Source of the DNA: DATKPC01 sp035524275
GTDB lineage: Bacteria; Pseudomonadota; Gammaproteobacteria; Burkholderiales; Burkholderiaceae_F
Direction of reading: 5' to 3'
Assembly: GCA_035524275.1 (NCBI GenBank)
Contig: DATKPC010000064.1
Coordinates: 1 to 56,413, forward strand
DNA length: 56,413 nucleotides
A model generated the notes under the pieces. The model searched no databases and had not been told where the DNA came from. It saw only the letters and a list, made by a program, of their open reading frames with translations. The position numbers and the translations under genes were made by a program. Shown here one piece after another: positions 32,842 through 39,949 of this stretch. Position 1 is the first letter of the stretch; every line of letters begins with the position of its first letter.

Positions 32842-33201
32842 ATGCTCGGACCGGAAACCGACGATCTTACCCACGCGGTGGCGCCGGCGATCGCCGAAGG
32901 CGGCGAGCTGGCGGTCGGGCCGCTCGTGATGTCGCCCGACGGGCGCGCCGTGACGTGGCACGGCCAGGCCGTCGGCCTGACGCCGCGGGAGTTCCGTGTG
33001 CTGGAAACGCTCGTGCGCAACCGCGAGCGGATCATCAGCCGGCGCCAGCTCGAGCAGATCCTCTACGGCCTCGACGAAACGATCGACAGCAACGCCGTCG
33101 AAGTCCATATCCACCACCTGCGTCGCAAGCTGGCGCGCGGCGTCATCCAGACCGTTCGCGGCGCGGGCTACCGCATCAGGCTCGAAGCCGGCGTCGGCTG
33201 A
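32842..33201 (+). CDS. Receiver-less OmpR/PhoB-type winged-helix DNA-binding protein
   Basis: A 119-aa protein consisting almost wholly of a Trans_reg_C winged helix (about residues 22-115). It has LTPREFRVLETLVRNRERIISRRQLEQ, then SNAVEVHIHHLRRKL and the wing TVRGAGYRI, very close to the QseB/PmrA-type C-terminal domain. An in-frame stop at 32788 shows that no receiver domain is attached. The first residues (MLGPETDDLTHAV) do not resemble a receiver remnant. It faces the DsbD-like gene, which it may regulate. It could be a truncated response regulator or a true stand-alone regulator. Confidence 0.82.
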   Translation: MLGPETDDLTHAVAPAIAEGGELAVGPLVMSPDGRAVTWHGQAVGLTPREFRVLETLVRNRERIISRRQLEQILYGLDETIDSNAVEVHIHHLRRKLARGVIQTVRGAGYRIRLEAGVG

Positions 33202-33624
33202 CCGCAAGCCGGGCCGCTCCGCGCGAGGCGCGATCGCGCCGCAGCTCGCCCGGGTCGGGCAGCCGCCGTTCGACAACACGCGCTTCATTCAAATCGACGA
33301 CTATTCGGGTCGCGCCCTGCGCGGCGCGACTGGCGTGACGCGCGAAAATAGCGCTTGTGGGACGGGATGTTACGGGATATCGATGTTTTATATACCGTGA
33401 ATAGGTAATAAAACAAGGGTTTCCCCATCCCGCGCATTTGCTCAACTCATCCTAGAATGGGGGTGTTATAGCGCAGGTTTGGTAGGCGTACATGGGAGCG
33501 ATTTGCGTGGCTTACCGATCAAGAGGGGCGGGTTTTCCCCCATATCCGCCCATCGCACCCGCAACTGCCGCCTATCCGGCTTGGGCTCGGGCCTTCGGCG
33601 CCGCCTTGCGCGCACGCCAGGTCC
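33202..33624. other. Intergenic region upstream of the GspG-like gene
   Basis: No convincing gene. A GC stem (33309-33316 with 33323-33330, 6-nt loop) lies about 110 nt after the winged-helix stop but lacks a T-run. An AT-rich block at about 33355-33480 is unusual for this genome and probably holds the promoter of the pseudopilin gene. It includes the direct repeat ACGGGAT at 33362-33368 and 33372-33378. No clear consensus promoter could be fixed. Confidence 0.5.
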
Positions 33625-34206
33625 ATGGAGTCCTGCATGAGATCGATTGCAGCACCGACCCGTCGTGCCCGTCCAACGGCCCGTCCCACTGCCTGTCCCA
33701 CGGCCTGTCCCACGTCCCGCACGACGCGCGGGAACCCGACGGCAGATCGACCGCGTACCGCGGCGCGCGCCGGCCGCCGGCGCGGATTCACGCTGATCGA
33801 ACTGCTGGTCGTCGTCGTGATCATCGGCCTGCTCGCCGGGATCGTCGCGCCGCGCTATTTCGGGCAGCTCGGCAAGTCGAACATTTCGGTGGCCCGGGCC
33901 CAGATCGAGAACTTCGGCAAGGCGCTCGACCAGTACCGCATCGATACCGGCAGCTATCCGACGACGAGCCAGGGACTGCAAGCGCTCGTCGTCAAGCCCG
34001 ACGGGGTGGACAAGTGGCAGGGACCGTACCTGGCGAAGCAGGTACCGGCGGACCCCTGGGGACGCGCCTACCAGTACAAGTCGCCGGGAGAACACGGCGA
34101 CTACGACCTGCTCAGCTACGGAGCCGACGGGCAACCGGGCGGAAGCGGGGAAAACGGCGACATCACGTCGTGGGACTCCGGAACGGCACCAGCCAGCGGG
34201 AAATAG
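33625..34206 (+). CDS. gspG: GspG-like type II secretion major pseudopilin with a very long leader
   Basis: A 193-aa protein. Residues 55 onward are a full GspG: FTLIELLVVVVIIGLLAGIVAPRYFGQ with Glu5, then the conserved loop SYPTTSQGLQALV and the C-terminal block VPADPWGRAYQYKSPGEHGDYDLLSYGADGQPGG (calcium-site region). The leader before the cleavage site is 54 residues, far longer than the usual 6-20, and contains PTA(R/C) repeats from a 12-nt tandem repeat. No ATG lies closer to the cleavage site. No other gsp gene is nearby. It may serve a dispersed T2SS or a specialised single-pseudopilin role. Confidence 0.85.
   Translation: MESCMRSIAAPTRRARPTARPTACPTACPTSRTTRGNPTADRPRTAARAGRRRGFTLIELLVVVVIIGLLAGIVAPRYFGQLGKSNISVARAQIENFGKALDQYRIDTGSYPTTSQGLQALVVKPDGVDKWQGPYLAKQVPADPWGRAYQYKSPGEHGDYDLLSYGADGQPGGSGENGDITSWDSGTAPASGK
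33667..33714. repeat. Four tandem 12-nt repeats in the gspG leader
   Basis: Units at 33667, 33679, 33691 and 33703 follow the consensus GCCYGTCCCACG, and the last two are identical. They encode overlapping Pro-Thr-Ala-Arg/Cys steps in the pseudopilin leader. Changes in copy number would keep the reading frame and alter only leader length. Confidence 0.9.
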
Positions 34207-34279
34207 CCGCGGACTCGGCCGTCCGGGGCCATCCAGGAAGCGATGTCGCGTCGGACCACCGTTTGGGGACGCGAAACCG

Positions 34280-35047
34280 ATGAAGCATCGAATCCTGATT
34301 GCCGAAGAGCAGAACCTCCTGCGCCAGGGCCTGCGGGCGATGATCGGCGCACTGCCGGATTTCGATGTCGTCGGGGAAGCGCGCGACGGCAAGGCGGCGC
34401 TCGAGGCGGCCATCAACCTGCGGCCCGACCTGGTGCTGCTCGATCTGGCGCTGCCGATCATGAGCGGCATCGAGGTCACGACGCAGATCAAGCGCCGGCT
34501 GCCACAGGTTCGCGTCGTCGCGCTGACCGGCCTGGAAGCCGACGGCCATGTCCGCGAGACGCTGCGCGCCGGCGCCGACGGCTACGTGCTCAAGACGACG
34601 TCCTACGACGAACTGGTCGCCGCGCTGCGCAGCGTCGTCAACGGCAAGCGCTTCCTCAGTCCCGATCTCTCGGCGCACGTCGTCGACACGTTCGTCCAGA
34701 ACAGTCCGGCGAAGACGCGGCCATCGCCGTGGGACAAGCTCACGCCGCGCGAGCGCAGTGTCCTGAAGCTCGTCGCCGAAGGACACACGAACCGCGCCGC
34801 GGCGGAGTATCTCCACGTAAGCCCGAAGACCGTCGAGAAGCACCGCGCGAGCCTGATGCGGAAGCTCGGCCTGCGCAACGTCTCGGAGCTGACGCTCGCG
34901 GCGCTCGAGTGCGGAATGATCGAGCGCCCGGGCACGGTGTCGCGGCTGCTCGGCCCGGCCGCGCGGCCCGCGGCCGGCCGCGAGGAACCCGCGGAGACCC
35001 GCACCGGCGGCGCGGCGCTGGCCGAGCCGAGCGTGGTCGTGAGCTGA
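34280..35047 (+). CDS. LuxR/NarL-family response regulator with a Glu-Glu acidic pocket
   Basis: A 255-aa regulator. The receiver domain (about 4-120) has phosphorylation site Asp55 (LLDLALP) and Lys in YVLKTT, but the usual Asp-Asp pocket is Glu9-Glu10 (IAEEQNLLRQGL). The LuxR-type helix-turn-helix is at about 150-205 (LTPRERSVLKLVAEGHTNRAAAEYLHVSPKTVEKHR). A 40-residue Ala/Pro-rich tail follows. No kinase is adjacent. It starts 73 nt after the GspG-like gene in the same direction and may share its transcript. Confidence 0.88.
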   Translation: MKHRILIAEEQNLLRQGLRAMIGALPDFDVVGEARDGKAALEAAINLRPDLVLLDLALPIMSGIEVTTQIKRRLPQVRVVALTGLEADGHVRETLRAGADGYVLKTTSYDELVAALRSVVNGKRFLSPDLSAHVVDTFVQNSPAKTRPSPWDKLTPRERSVLKLVAEGHTNRAAAEYLHVSPKTVEKHRASLMRKLGLRNVSELTLAALECGMIERPGTVSRLLGPAARPAAGREEPAETRTGGAALAEPSVVVS

Positions 35048-35130
35048 TCCGGGCGCGGGGCCTGCTCGCTTTCGGGCGAACGGGCTTGCCGTCGCGGGCG
35101 GCGTCTCGGGGTCGTGGCGTCGGCGGCCGC

Positions 35131-35159
35131 CGCTCAGCCGCTCAGCCGCTCAGCCGCTC
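35131..35159. repeat. 8-bp tandem repeat at the 3' end of thrH
   Basis: CGCTCAGC is repeated three full times plus a partial copy. On the minus strand the thrH stop codon lies in the first copy, so most of the repeat is untranslated and copy-number change should not alter the protein. Confidence 0.8.
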
Positions 35160-35791
35160 GCCGCCTCGTCGATCCGCCGCGCTGCGGCGTGCAGCGCCGC
35201 CGCCAGCTCGGCGTAGTCCTGCGTCACCGGAAACTGCGGAAACTTCGCCGCGATCTGCGGCGGCGGCCGGAAGAAGATCCCGGCGTCGGCGGCGCCCAGC
35301 ATCGCGGTGTCGTTGTACGAATCGCCCGCCGCCAGCGTCCGGAAATTGAGGCCGCGGAACGCCTCGACCGCAGCGCGCTTCTGGTCCTTCATCCGCAACC
35401 GGTAGCCGACGACGCGCCCGGACGCATCGGCGAGCAGCCGGTGGCACATCAGCGTCGGGAAGCCGAGCTGCCGCATCAGCGGCTGCGCGAACTCATAGAA
35501 CGTGTCGGAGAGGATCACGACCTGGAAGCGTTCGCGCAGGCCGTCGACGAACTCGCGCGCCCCGGGCAGCGGGCCCATCCGGTCGATGACGCGCTGGATG
35601 TCGGGCAGCCGCAGTCCGGCGCGATCGAGGATCTCGAGCCGGTACCTCATCAGCACGTCGTAGTCCGGCTCGTCGCGGGTCGTGCGCTTCAGGGCCTCGA
35701 TGCCGGCATGCGACGCGAATTCGATCCAGATTTCGGGGGCCAGCACCCCTTCGAGGTCGAGACAGACGATCTTCACGAGGTGCCCCGGCAT
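35150..35791 (-). CDS. thrH: ThrH: phosphoserine phosphatase / homoserine phosphotransferase
   Basis: A 213-aa HAD-superfamily enzyme. Motif I is the ThrH-specific CLDLEGVLAPEIW; motif II is VILSDTF, and motif IV is AAGDSYNDTAML. In Pseudomonas, ThrH dephosphorylates phosphoserine and can move the phosphate to homoserine, linking serine and threonine synthesis. The ATG at 35791 is used; a GTG at 35776 would give an N-terminus nearer the usual family start and is equally possible. It converges with the LuxR-type gene and is separate from other amino-acid genes. Confidence 0.9.
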   Translation of the reverse strand: MPGHLVKIVCLDLEGVLAPEIWIEFASHAGIEALKRTTRDEPDYDVLMRYRLEILDRAGLRLPDIQRVIDRMGPLPGAREFVDGLRERFQVVILSDTFYEFAQPLMRQLGFPTLMCHRLLADASGRVVGYRLRMKDQKRAAVEAFRGLNFRTLAAGDSYNDTAMLGAADAGIFFRPPPQIAAKFPQFPVTQDYAELAAALHAAARRIDEAASG

Positions 35792-35855
35792 GGACGGTCG
35801 ACAAGCGCGCGAATGTAGCGCACGCCGGCAAGCCGCATGCGGCGCGGGTCCCGGG

Positions 35856-37244
35856 TCAGGCTGCCGTGGCCGGGCCGTCGACCGCATGCACGATGCGACG
35901 CAGCTTCGCATTGCCGCCACGGCGCGGCGACTCGGGCGCGACGTCGATGCGAACGCCCGCCAATCCCTGGCCGGCGAAGTAGCGCTGCAGCGCGGCGCAG
36001 GCGCCGGCGGCGCCCGCCCGATCGTCGTGGCCCAGGTGAAGCCGGACCTCGCGCTGCCCCGTCTGCACGAGCTGGAAGTCGTACACGGCCGCGTCGTCCT
36101 CGAGCACCGTGGCCAGAACCAGCGGCATCAATCGCACGGCTTCGCCGTCGTCGCGCGCGAACACCAGCACGTCGTCGCGCCGCCCTTCGACGCGTATCGC
36201 CGGCAAGGGATTGCCACACGGGCAAGGATCGGCGCGCACCGTGACCGAATCGCCGAGGTCGTATCGGATCAGCGGCTGGATCCGGTTCGCGAGATTCGTC
36301 AGCAGCACGGTATGCGACGGCTGCCCGGCCGGCACCGGCCTCATCGACGCATCGACCGGCTCCAGCACGACCCAATCGGCGTTCACGTGCAACCAGCCGG
36401 CGCGGCAGCCGGCCGCGATCGCCATGAACTCGGACGCGCCGTACTCCTCGAAGACGGGCGCCTGGAACACGGCCTGCAGGCGCTCGCGGGTCGGGGGCGA
36501 GAGGTTCTCGCCGCCGCACCAGATCTCGGACAGGCGCAGGTGCAGCCGACCGGCCTGCTGCTCGTCCGCAAGCACCTCGGCGGCGGTCGGATAGGTCGCG
36601 AGCATCGTGGGCGCGTAGGCATCGAGCTGCGCCGCCAGCGTCCCGAGCGGCTGCAGCAGCGAGAACGTGCGCATCCATGGGGCGATCCACGGCATGTTGC
36701 GCCGCAGGCGCTCGACCGACGCGGCGCCGGCAAAATGCCCGCCGGTGGCCGCCACCATCGCATAGCGGCCCTCGAAGCCGAACCGCGGCCAGGCGCCGCC
36801 CGACGGCGGCAGCCCACGGCACCGGAACCACTGCAGCGCGTCGTAGACCTCGAGCGCTTCCGGGTCGTGGATGAAGACGCCGGGTACGCCGGTCGACCCG
36901 GACGAGGTCCACAACGCACACCCGCCGGCGAACGGACGACCGACGTTCTGCGGATCGCCCAGGAAGGCCTCGACGGTCGCCCGGTCGAAGCTGCGCGACG
37001 TCAGCCAGGCGTCGAATCGCGCCATCAGGGTCGCCTTGCCGACCGGCGGAAGCGACGACAGCTGCAGCGTGGCGTCGGCCGGCAAACCGCGATACAGCTC
37101 GCGATAGAACGGCGATCGCTCGCGCGCATCGGCGACGAGCGCGCGCCAGCGTCGCTCGGCGCGCGCCTCGACCTCGCCCATGCCGACCCACGGCACCGAG
37201 CAGACGTCCCACGCACGCTGGAACCAGGAGAACGGACCCGACAT
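35856..37244 (-). CDS. Phenylacetate-CoA ligase/CapK-like adenylate-forming protein
   Basis: A 462-aa AMP-binding-family protein of the PaaK/CapK group. The phosphate-binding loop is TSSGSTGVPGVF, then the adenine-binding EEYGASEF, RYDLGDSV, and the hinge GRRDD. A CPCG pair may bind zinc, as is common in this group. It would activate a carboxylic acid with ATP, and possibly load it on CoA or another acceptor. No phenylacetate or capsule genes are nearby, so the substrate is unknown. The start ATG at 37244 gives a normal CapK-like N-terminus. Confidence 0.82.
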   Translation of the reverse strand: MSGPFSWFQRAWDVCSVPWVGMGEVEARAERRWRALVADARERSPFYRELYRGLPADATLQLSSLPPVGKATLMARFDAWLTSRSFDRATVEAFLGDPQNVGRPFAGGCALWTSSGSTGVPGVFIHDPEALEVYDALQWFRCRGLPPSGGAWPRFGFEGRYAMVAATGGHFAGAASVERLRRNMPWIAPWMRTFSLLQPLGTLAAQLDAYAPTMLATYPTAAEVLADEQQAGRLHLRLSEIWCGGENLSPPTRERLQAVFQAPVFEEYGASEFMAIAAGCRAGWLHVNADWVVLEPVDASMRPVPAGQPSHTVLLTNLANRIQPLIRYDLGDSVTVRADPCPCGNPLPAIRVEGRRDDVLVFARDDGEAVRLMPLVLATVLEDDAAVYDFQLVQTGQREVRLHLGHDDRAGAAGACAALQRYFAGQGLAGVRIDVAPESPRRGGNAKLRRIVHAVDGPATAA

Positions 37245-37439
37245 TGCAAGCCTGCCGTCACATCGCGTTCGAGCCAAGCGCCGAGTTTCCGCGCCACGGG
37301 CCCGGCGCGGGTTGACACGCGACAAGCGGCAGCGCCGCCGGTTAAGTATGCTTCCCCATGAAGCGTGCGCCCTCACGTCGAGGCGGTGCCCGGCAAACCG
37401 GGATCCGACGCGCGGGCCGACGACTGCGAGGAGGACACG

Positions 37440-37892
37440 ATGTACCAACGCATCCTGGTTCCGATTGACGGTTCCGCCCCCGCCAAGCTGGCGCTCGATG
37501 AAGCGATCAAGCTCGCGCGCAGCACGAAGGGCCGCGTCCTGCTGCTCCATGTGGCACAGATCCCCGTCGGCCTGGACTTCGGGGCCGGCATGGCGGCCGG
37601 AAGCGACGTCGTGTTCCAGGCACTCGCTGAAGCCGGCAAGGACGCGCTGAAAAATGCGCAGCAGGCCGCCGAGGCCGCCGGCGTGCCGGTCGAGACCCGC
37701 CTTGCGGGCCCCGAAATAGGCGCCATCGCCCCTTCGATCGTCGAGGCCGCCGAAGACTGGAAGGCCGATCTCCTCGTGATGGGGACGCACGGCCGCCGCG
37801 GACTGGATCACCTGATGCTGGGCAGCGTCGCCGAGCGGGTGCTGCGGACGACGCCGGTGCCGGTGTTGATGGTCCGGCCGACGAAGGAGTGA
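37440..37892 (+). CDS. Universal stress protein (UspA family)
   Basis: A 150-aa USP-fold protein. It opens MYQRILVPIDGSAPAKLALDEA and carries the ATP-binding signature GTHGRRGLDHLMLGSVAERVL (G-2X-G-9X-G-S), so it is probably the ATP-binding class. A GAGGAGG ribosome site lies just before the ATG at 37440, which excludes the longer open frame. It stands alone, converging with the phasin-like gene. The physiological role is not shown by the sequence. Confidence 0.93.
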   Translation: MYQRILVPIDGSAPAKLALDEAIKLARSTKGRVLLLHVAQIPVGLDFGAGMAAGSDVVFQALAEAGKDALKNAQQAAEAAGVPVETRLAGPEIGAIAPSIVEAAEDWKADLLVMGTHGRRGLDHLMLGSVAERVLRTTPVPVLMVRPTKE

Positions 37893-37936
37893 GGTTCGGT
37901 TGTTGCGGTTCGTCTACGGCTGACGCGGGCGCGGCG

Positions 37937-37962
37937 GCGGGGCGGCGGCCCCACCGCCCCGC
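37937..37962. terminator. GC hairpin between convergent genes
   Basis: GCGGGGCGG (37937-37945) pairs exactly with CCGCCCCGC (37954-37962) around an 8-nt loop, in the 79-bp gap between the stress-protein and phasin-like genes, which converge. It could stop transcription from both sides. No T-tract is present. Confidence 0.45.
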
Positions 37963-37971
37963 TGCGCGCGC

Positions 37972-38451
37972 TCAGCCCTTGGACTTCGGCGCGACCGACC
38001 CGACCGTCGACTGGATCAGGCTGCTGTAGCGCTGCAGGGCGTCGTTCCAGGTCTTCGCCAGCGCCTCGAATCCGGCGGCCGGGGGCGTCATTCCGGCGGG
38101 CATCGATGCGCCGACGGACTGGCCGAGGCTGGCGCCGTATTCGGTCATCAGCCGCATGATGTCGCCGCTGACGCGGCCCATCGTGTCGGCGATCTCGCGC
38201 TGCATCTGCACGAGGCCGTCGAGTCCCGGCTGCTGCGCCGCCTGCAGCGTCGCAGGATCGGCGCTGCCGATCGAGCCGGCCGCATCGAGGCTTCCGTGCA
38301 GCGTCGAGCGCGCCATGTTCAGCCCGATCTGTTCCAGCCGCCCGGTGGCGTCCAGCATCACGTCCGCCATCCGGCGACACGTCTCGAGGTGACGCCGGTA
38401 GGCGGCGATCATCGCCTCGGCACTGTTCGCTTCCAAGCTTCTGTTGACCAT
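37972..38451 (-). CDS. Phasin-like protein
   Basis: A 159-aa, almost wholly helical protein with Ala/Met-rich amphipathic stretches, such as LEQIGLNMARSTLHGSLDAAGSI and QMQREIADTMGRVSGDIMRLMTEYG. This resembles the phasin family that coats polyhydroxyalkanoate granules. The start is set by GGAGGAG about 6 nt before the ATG. No PHA synthesis gene is in the window. The assignment rests on helix pattern and size, so another coiled-coil role remains possible. Confidence 0.6.
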   Translation of the reverse strand: MVNRSLEANSAEAMIAAYRRHLETCRRMADVMLDATGRLEQIGLNMARSTLHGSLDAAGSIGSADPATLQAAQQPGLDGLVQMQREIADTMGRVSGDIMRLMTEYGASLGQSVGASMPAGMTPPAAGFEALAKTWNDALQRYSSLIQSTVGSVAPKSKG

Positions 38452-38634
38452 CGGGCTCTCCTCCGCGCCGGGGTGCGGCGCACTCCAGATCATTTTGCGG
38501 CGCCGACGCACGCGGCGGCGCCTCTTTTCCGATGCAATGGCATCCACGCCCCGCAAAGACGGGACGCCGTGCGAGCCGCCGGCACGAGCCAAGATCCACT
38601 CAAGCGGTGTCGCAACGCAGCCTGAGCGACGACT

Positions 38635-39198
38635 TCAATCGGCAAACGCTTCGAGCGGGACACGGACCTTCACGTCGTCGGACACTTCGGCGAGGTAACG
38701 CGTCAGGCCGAAGTCCGAACGCTTGATCGTCGCCGTGACGTCGCCGCCACACAGCGTCTTGTGGCCCGCGAGGTTCTGGCCGCAGTGGAAATCGCTCACG
38801 ACGATCCGGACCGGCTTGGTCACGCCCACGAGCGTCAATTCGCCGTTCGCACCGACCACCTTGTCGCCGTCGAAGACGAGGTTCTGCGACCGGTACGTCA
38901 TCGTCGGATATTTTTCGACGTTGAAGAGCCCCTCGCTCATCAGGTGCGCGGCCCACCCCGGCGAGCCCATGTCGAGCGACGACATGTAGACGGTCAAGTT
39001 GACGCTGCCGCTGTGCCGAGCGGCATCCAGCGAAATCATGCCGGCGAGCTGCTTGAACGATCCGGTCTGCGTCGTGAAGGCGAGGTGGCGCACGTCGAAG
39101 GTCGGCGTGGTCAGCACCGGATCGATGATCAGGTTCTGCGGCTCGGCCATGGCCGAGAACGAGGCGAGGAGCGCGGTCAGGACAAGCGCGCGTTTCAT
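38635..39198 (-). CDS. YceI-family periplasmic protein
   Basis: A 187-aa exported protein. A signal peptide covers 1-18 (cleavage after AMA), followed by a YceI lipocalin-like barrel. Family marks are FDVRHLAFTTQTGSFKQLAGMISLD, then LMSEGLFNVEKYPTMTYRS, LTLVGVTKPV and IKRSDFGLTRY. YceI proteins bind isoprenoid-type lipids, and some are near cytochrome genes. It is the last gene of a three-gene unit, 57 nt after the diheme cytochrome, so it may carry a quinone-like or lipid ligand for that electron path; this is inference. Confidence 0.92.
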   Translation of the reverse strand: MKRALVLTALLASFSAMAEPQNLIIDPVLTTPTFDVRHLAFTTQTGSFKQLAGMISLDAARHSGSVNLTVYMSSLDMGSPGWAAHLMSEGLFNVEKYPTMTYRSQNLVFDGDKVVGANGELTLVGVTKPVRIVVSDFHCGQNLAGHKTLCGGDVTATIKRSDFGLTRYLAEVSDDVKVRVPLEAFAD

Positions 39199-39255
39199 GG
39201 AATCATCTCCGCTACAAGTGCGATTCGTGGGGCGTTTCGGACACGATGGCAACGT

Positions 39256-39915
39256 TCATTGCGCTGCCGGAAACGCCTGCAGGAACAGCGCCACGTCCTT
39301 CATCTGTTCCGCCGTCAAAAGGTGCGTGACCTGGGCCATCGGAGTTCCAGGGCGGAAGTTCGTCTCCTGGAAGACGTGAAGCTGCCGCAGGACGTAGTTC
39401 GCATGCTGGCCGGCCAGGCGCGGGAACCCGGCGAGGCCCTGGCCGTCGGGCCCGTGGCACGACTGGCACGGCGGAACCTCCTTCTCCGGAATTCCCTGCC
39501 GGTAGATCTGCATGCCGGCGCCGACAGCCTCCGAGTTCGCGCCGTTCGGCCTCATCGGGGGCTGCGCGTTGAAGTATTCCGCGATGGCCTCGACCTGCTC
39601 GTCGCTCAGGTTGTGGCTCAGGCCCCACATGTACTCCGGCCCCGGCGGATCGAGCCGGTCGTGGCCACGGAAGTTCTTCAGCTGGCTCACCAGGTAGTCC
39701 TTCTGCTGGCCGGCGAGCTTGGGGAACTGCGGCGACGTCGAATTGCCGTCGACGCCGTGGCACGTGGAGCAGACCTGCTGCGCGGTGGCGACGCCCGGCA
39801 CCGCCGGGTTGCCCAGTTCGCGCGAACGCTCGGTGATCGAGCAGCCGGTCGCCGCCACGAGCAGCGCCAGCGCGGGCAGCCATCCGGCCGCCATCGGAAT
39901 GTTGAGCTTGTTCAC
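39256..39915 (-). CDS. Diheme c-type cytochrome, c4-like, probable lipoprotein
   Basis: A 219-aa protein with two c-type heme sites, CSTCH (49-53) and CQSCH in the second half. Each is followed by the c4-type pattern with FPKLAGQQ or FPRLAGQH. A signal region ends in a lipobox-like AATGC with Cys25, so lipid anchoring is likely. The GTG at 39915 is chosen from a GAGGGG ribosome site; an internal ATG lies 7 codons later. It follows the Cyc2-like gene by 34 nt and is a good candidate to receive its electrons in the periplasm. Confidence 0.9.
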   Translation of the reverse strand: MNKLNIPMAAGWLPALALLVAATGCSITERSRELGNPAVPGVATAQQVCSTCHGVDGNSTSPQFPKLAGQQKDYLVSQLKNFRGHDRLDPPGPEYMWGLSHNLSDEQVEAIAEYFNAQPPMRPNGANSEAVGAGMQIYRQGIPEKEVPPCQSCHGPDGQGLAGFPRLAGQHANYVLRQLHVFQETNFRPGTPMAQVTHLLTAEQMKDVALFLQAFPAAQ

Positions 39916-39949
39916 TTGATGCCCCTCGTCTCTAGGTTCGGCCTGGCGC

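Noticed and set aside
35131..35159. 8-bp repeat at thrH as a phase-variation switch
   Set aside because: The stop codon lies in the first repeat unit, so changing copy number affects mainly untranslated sequence.
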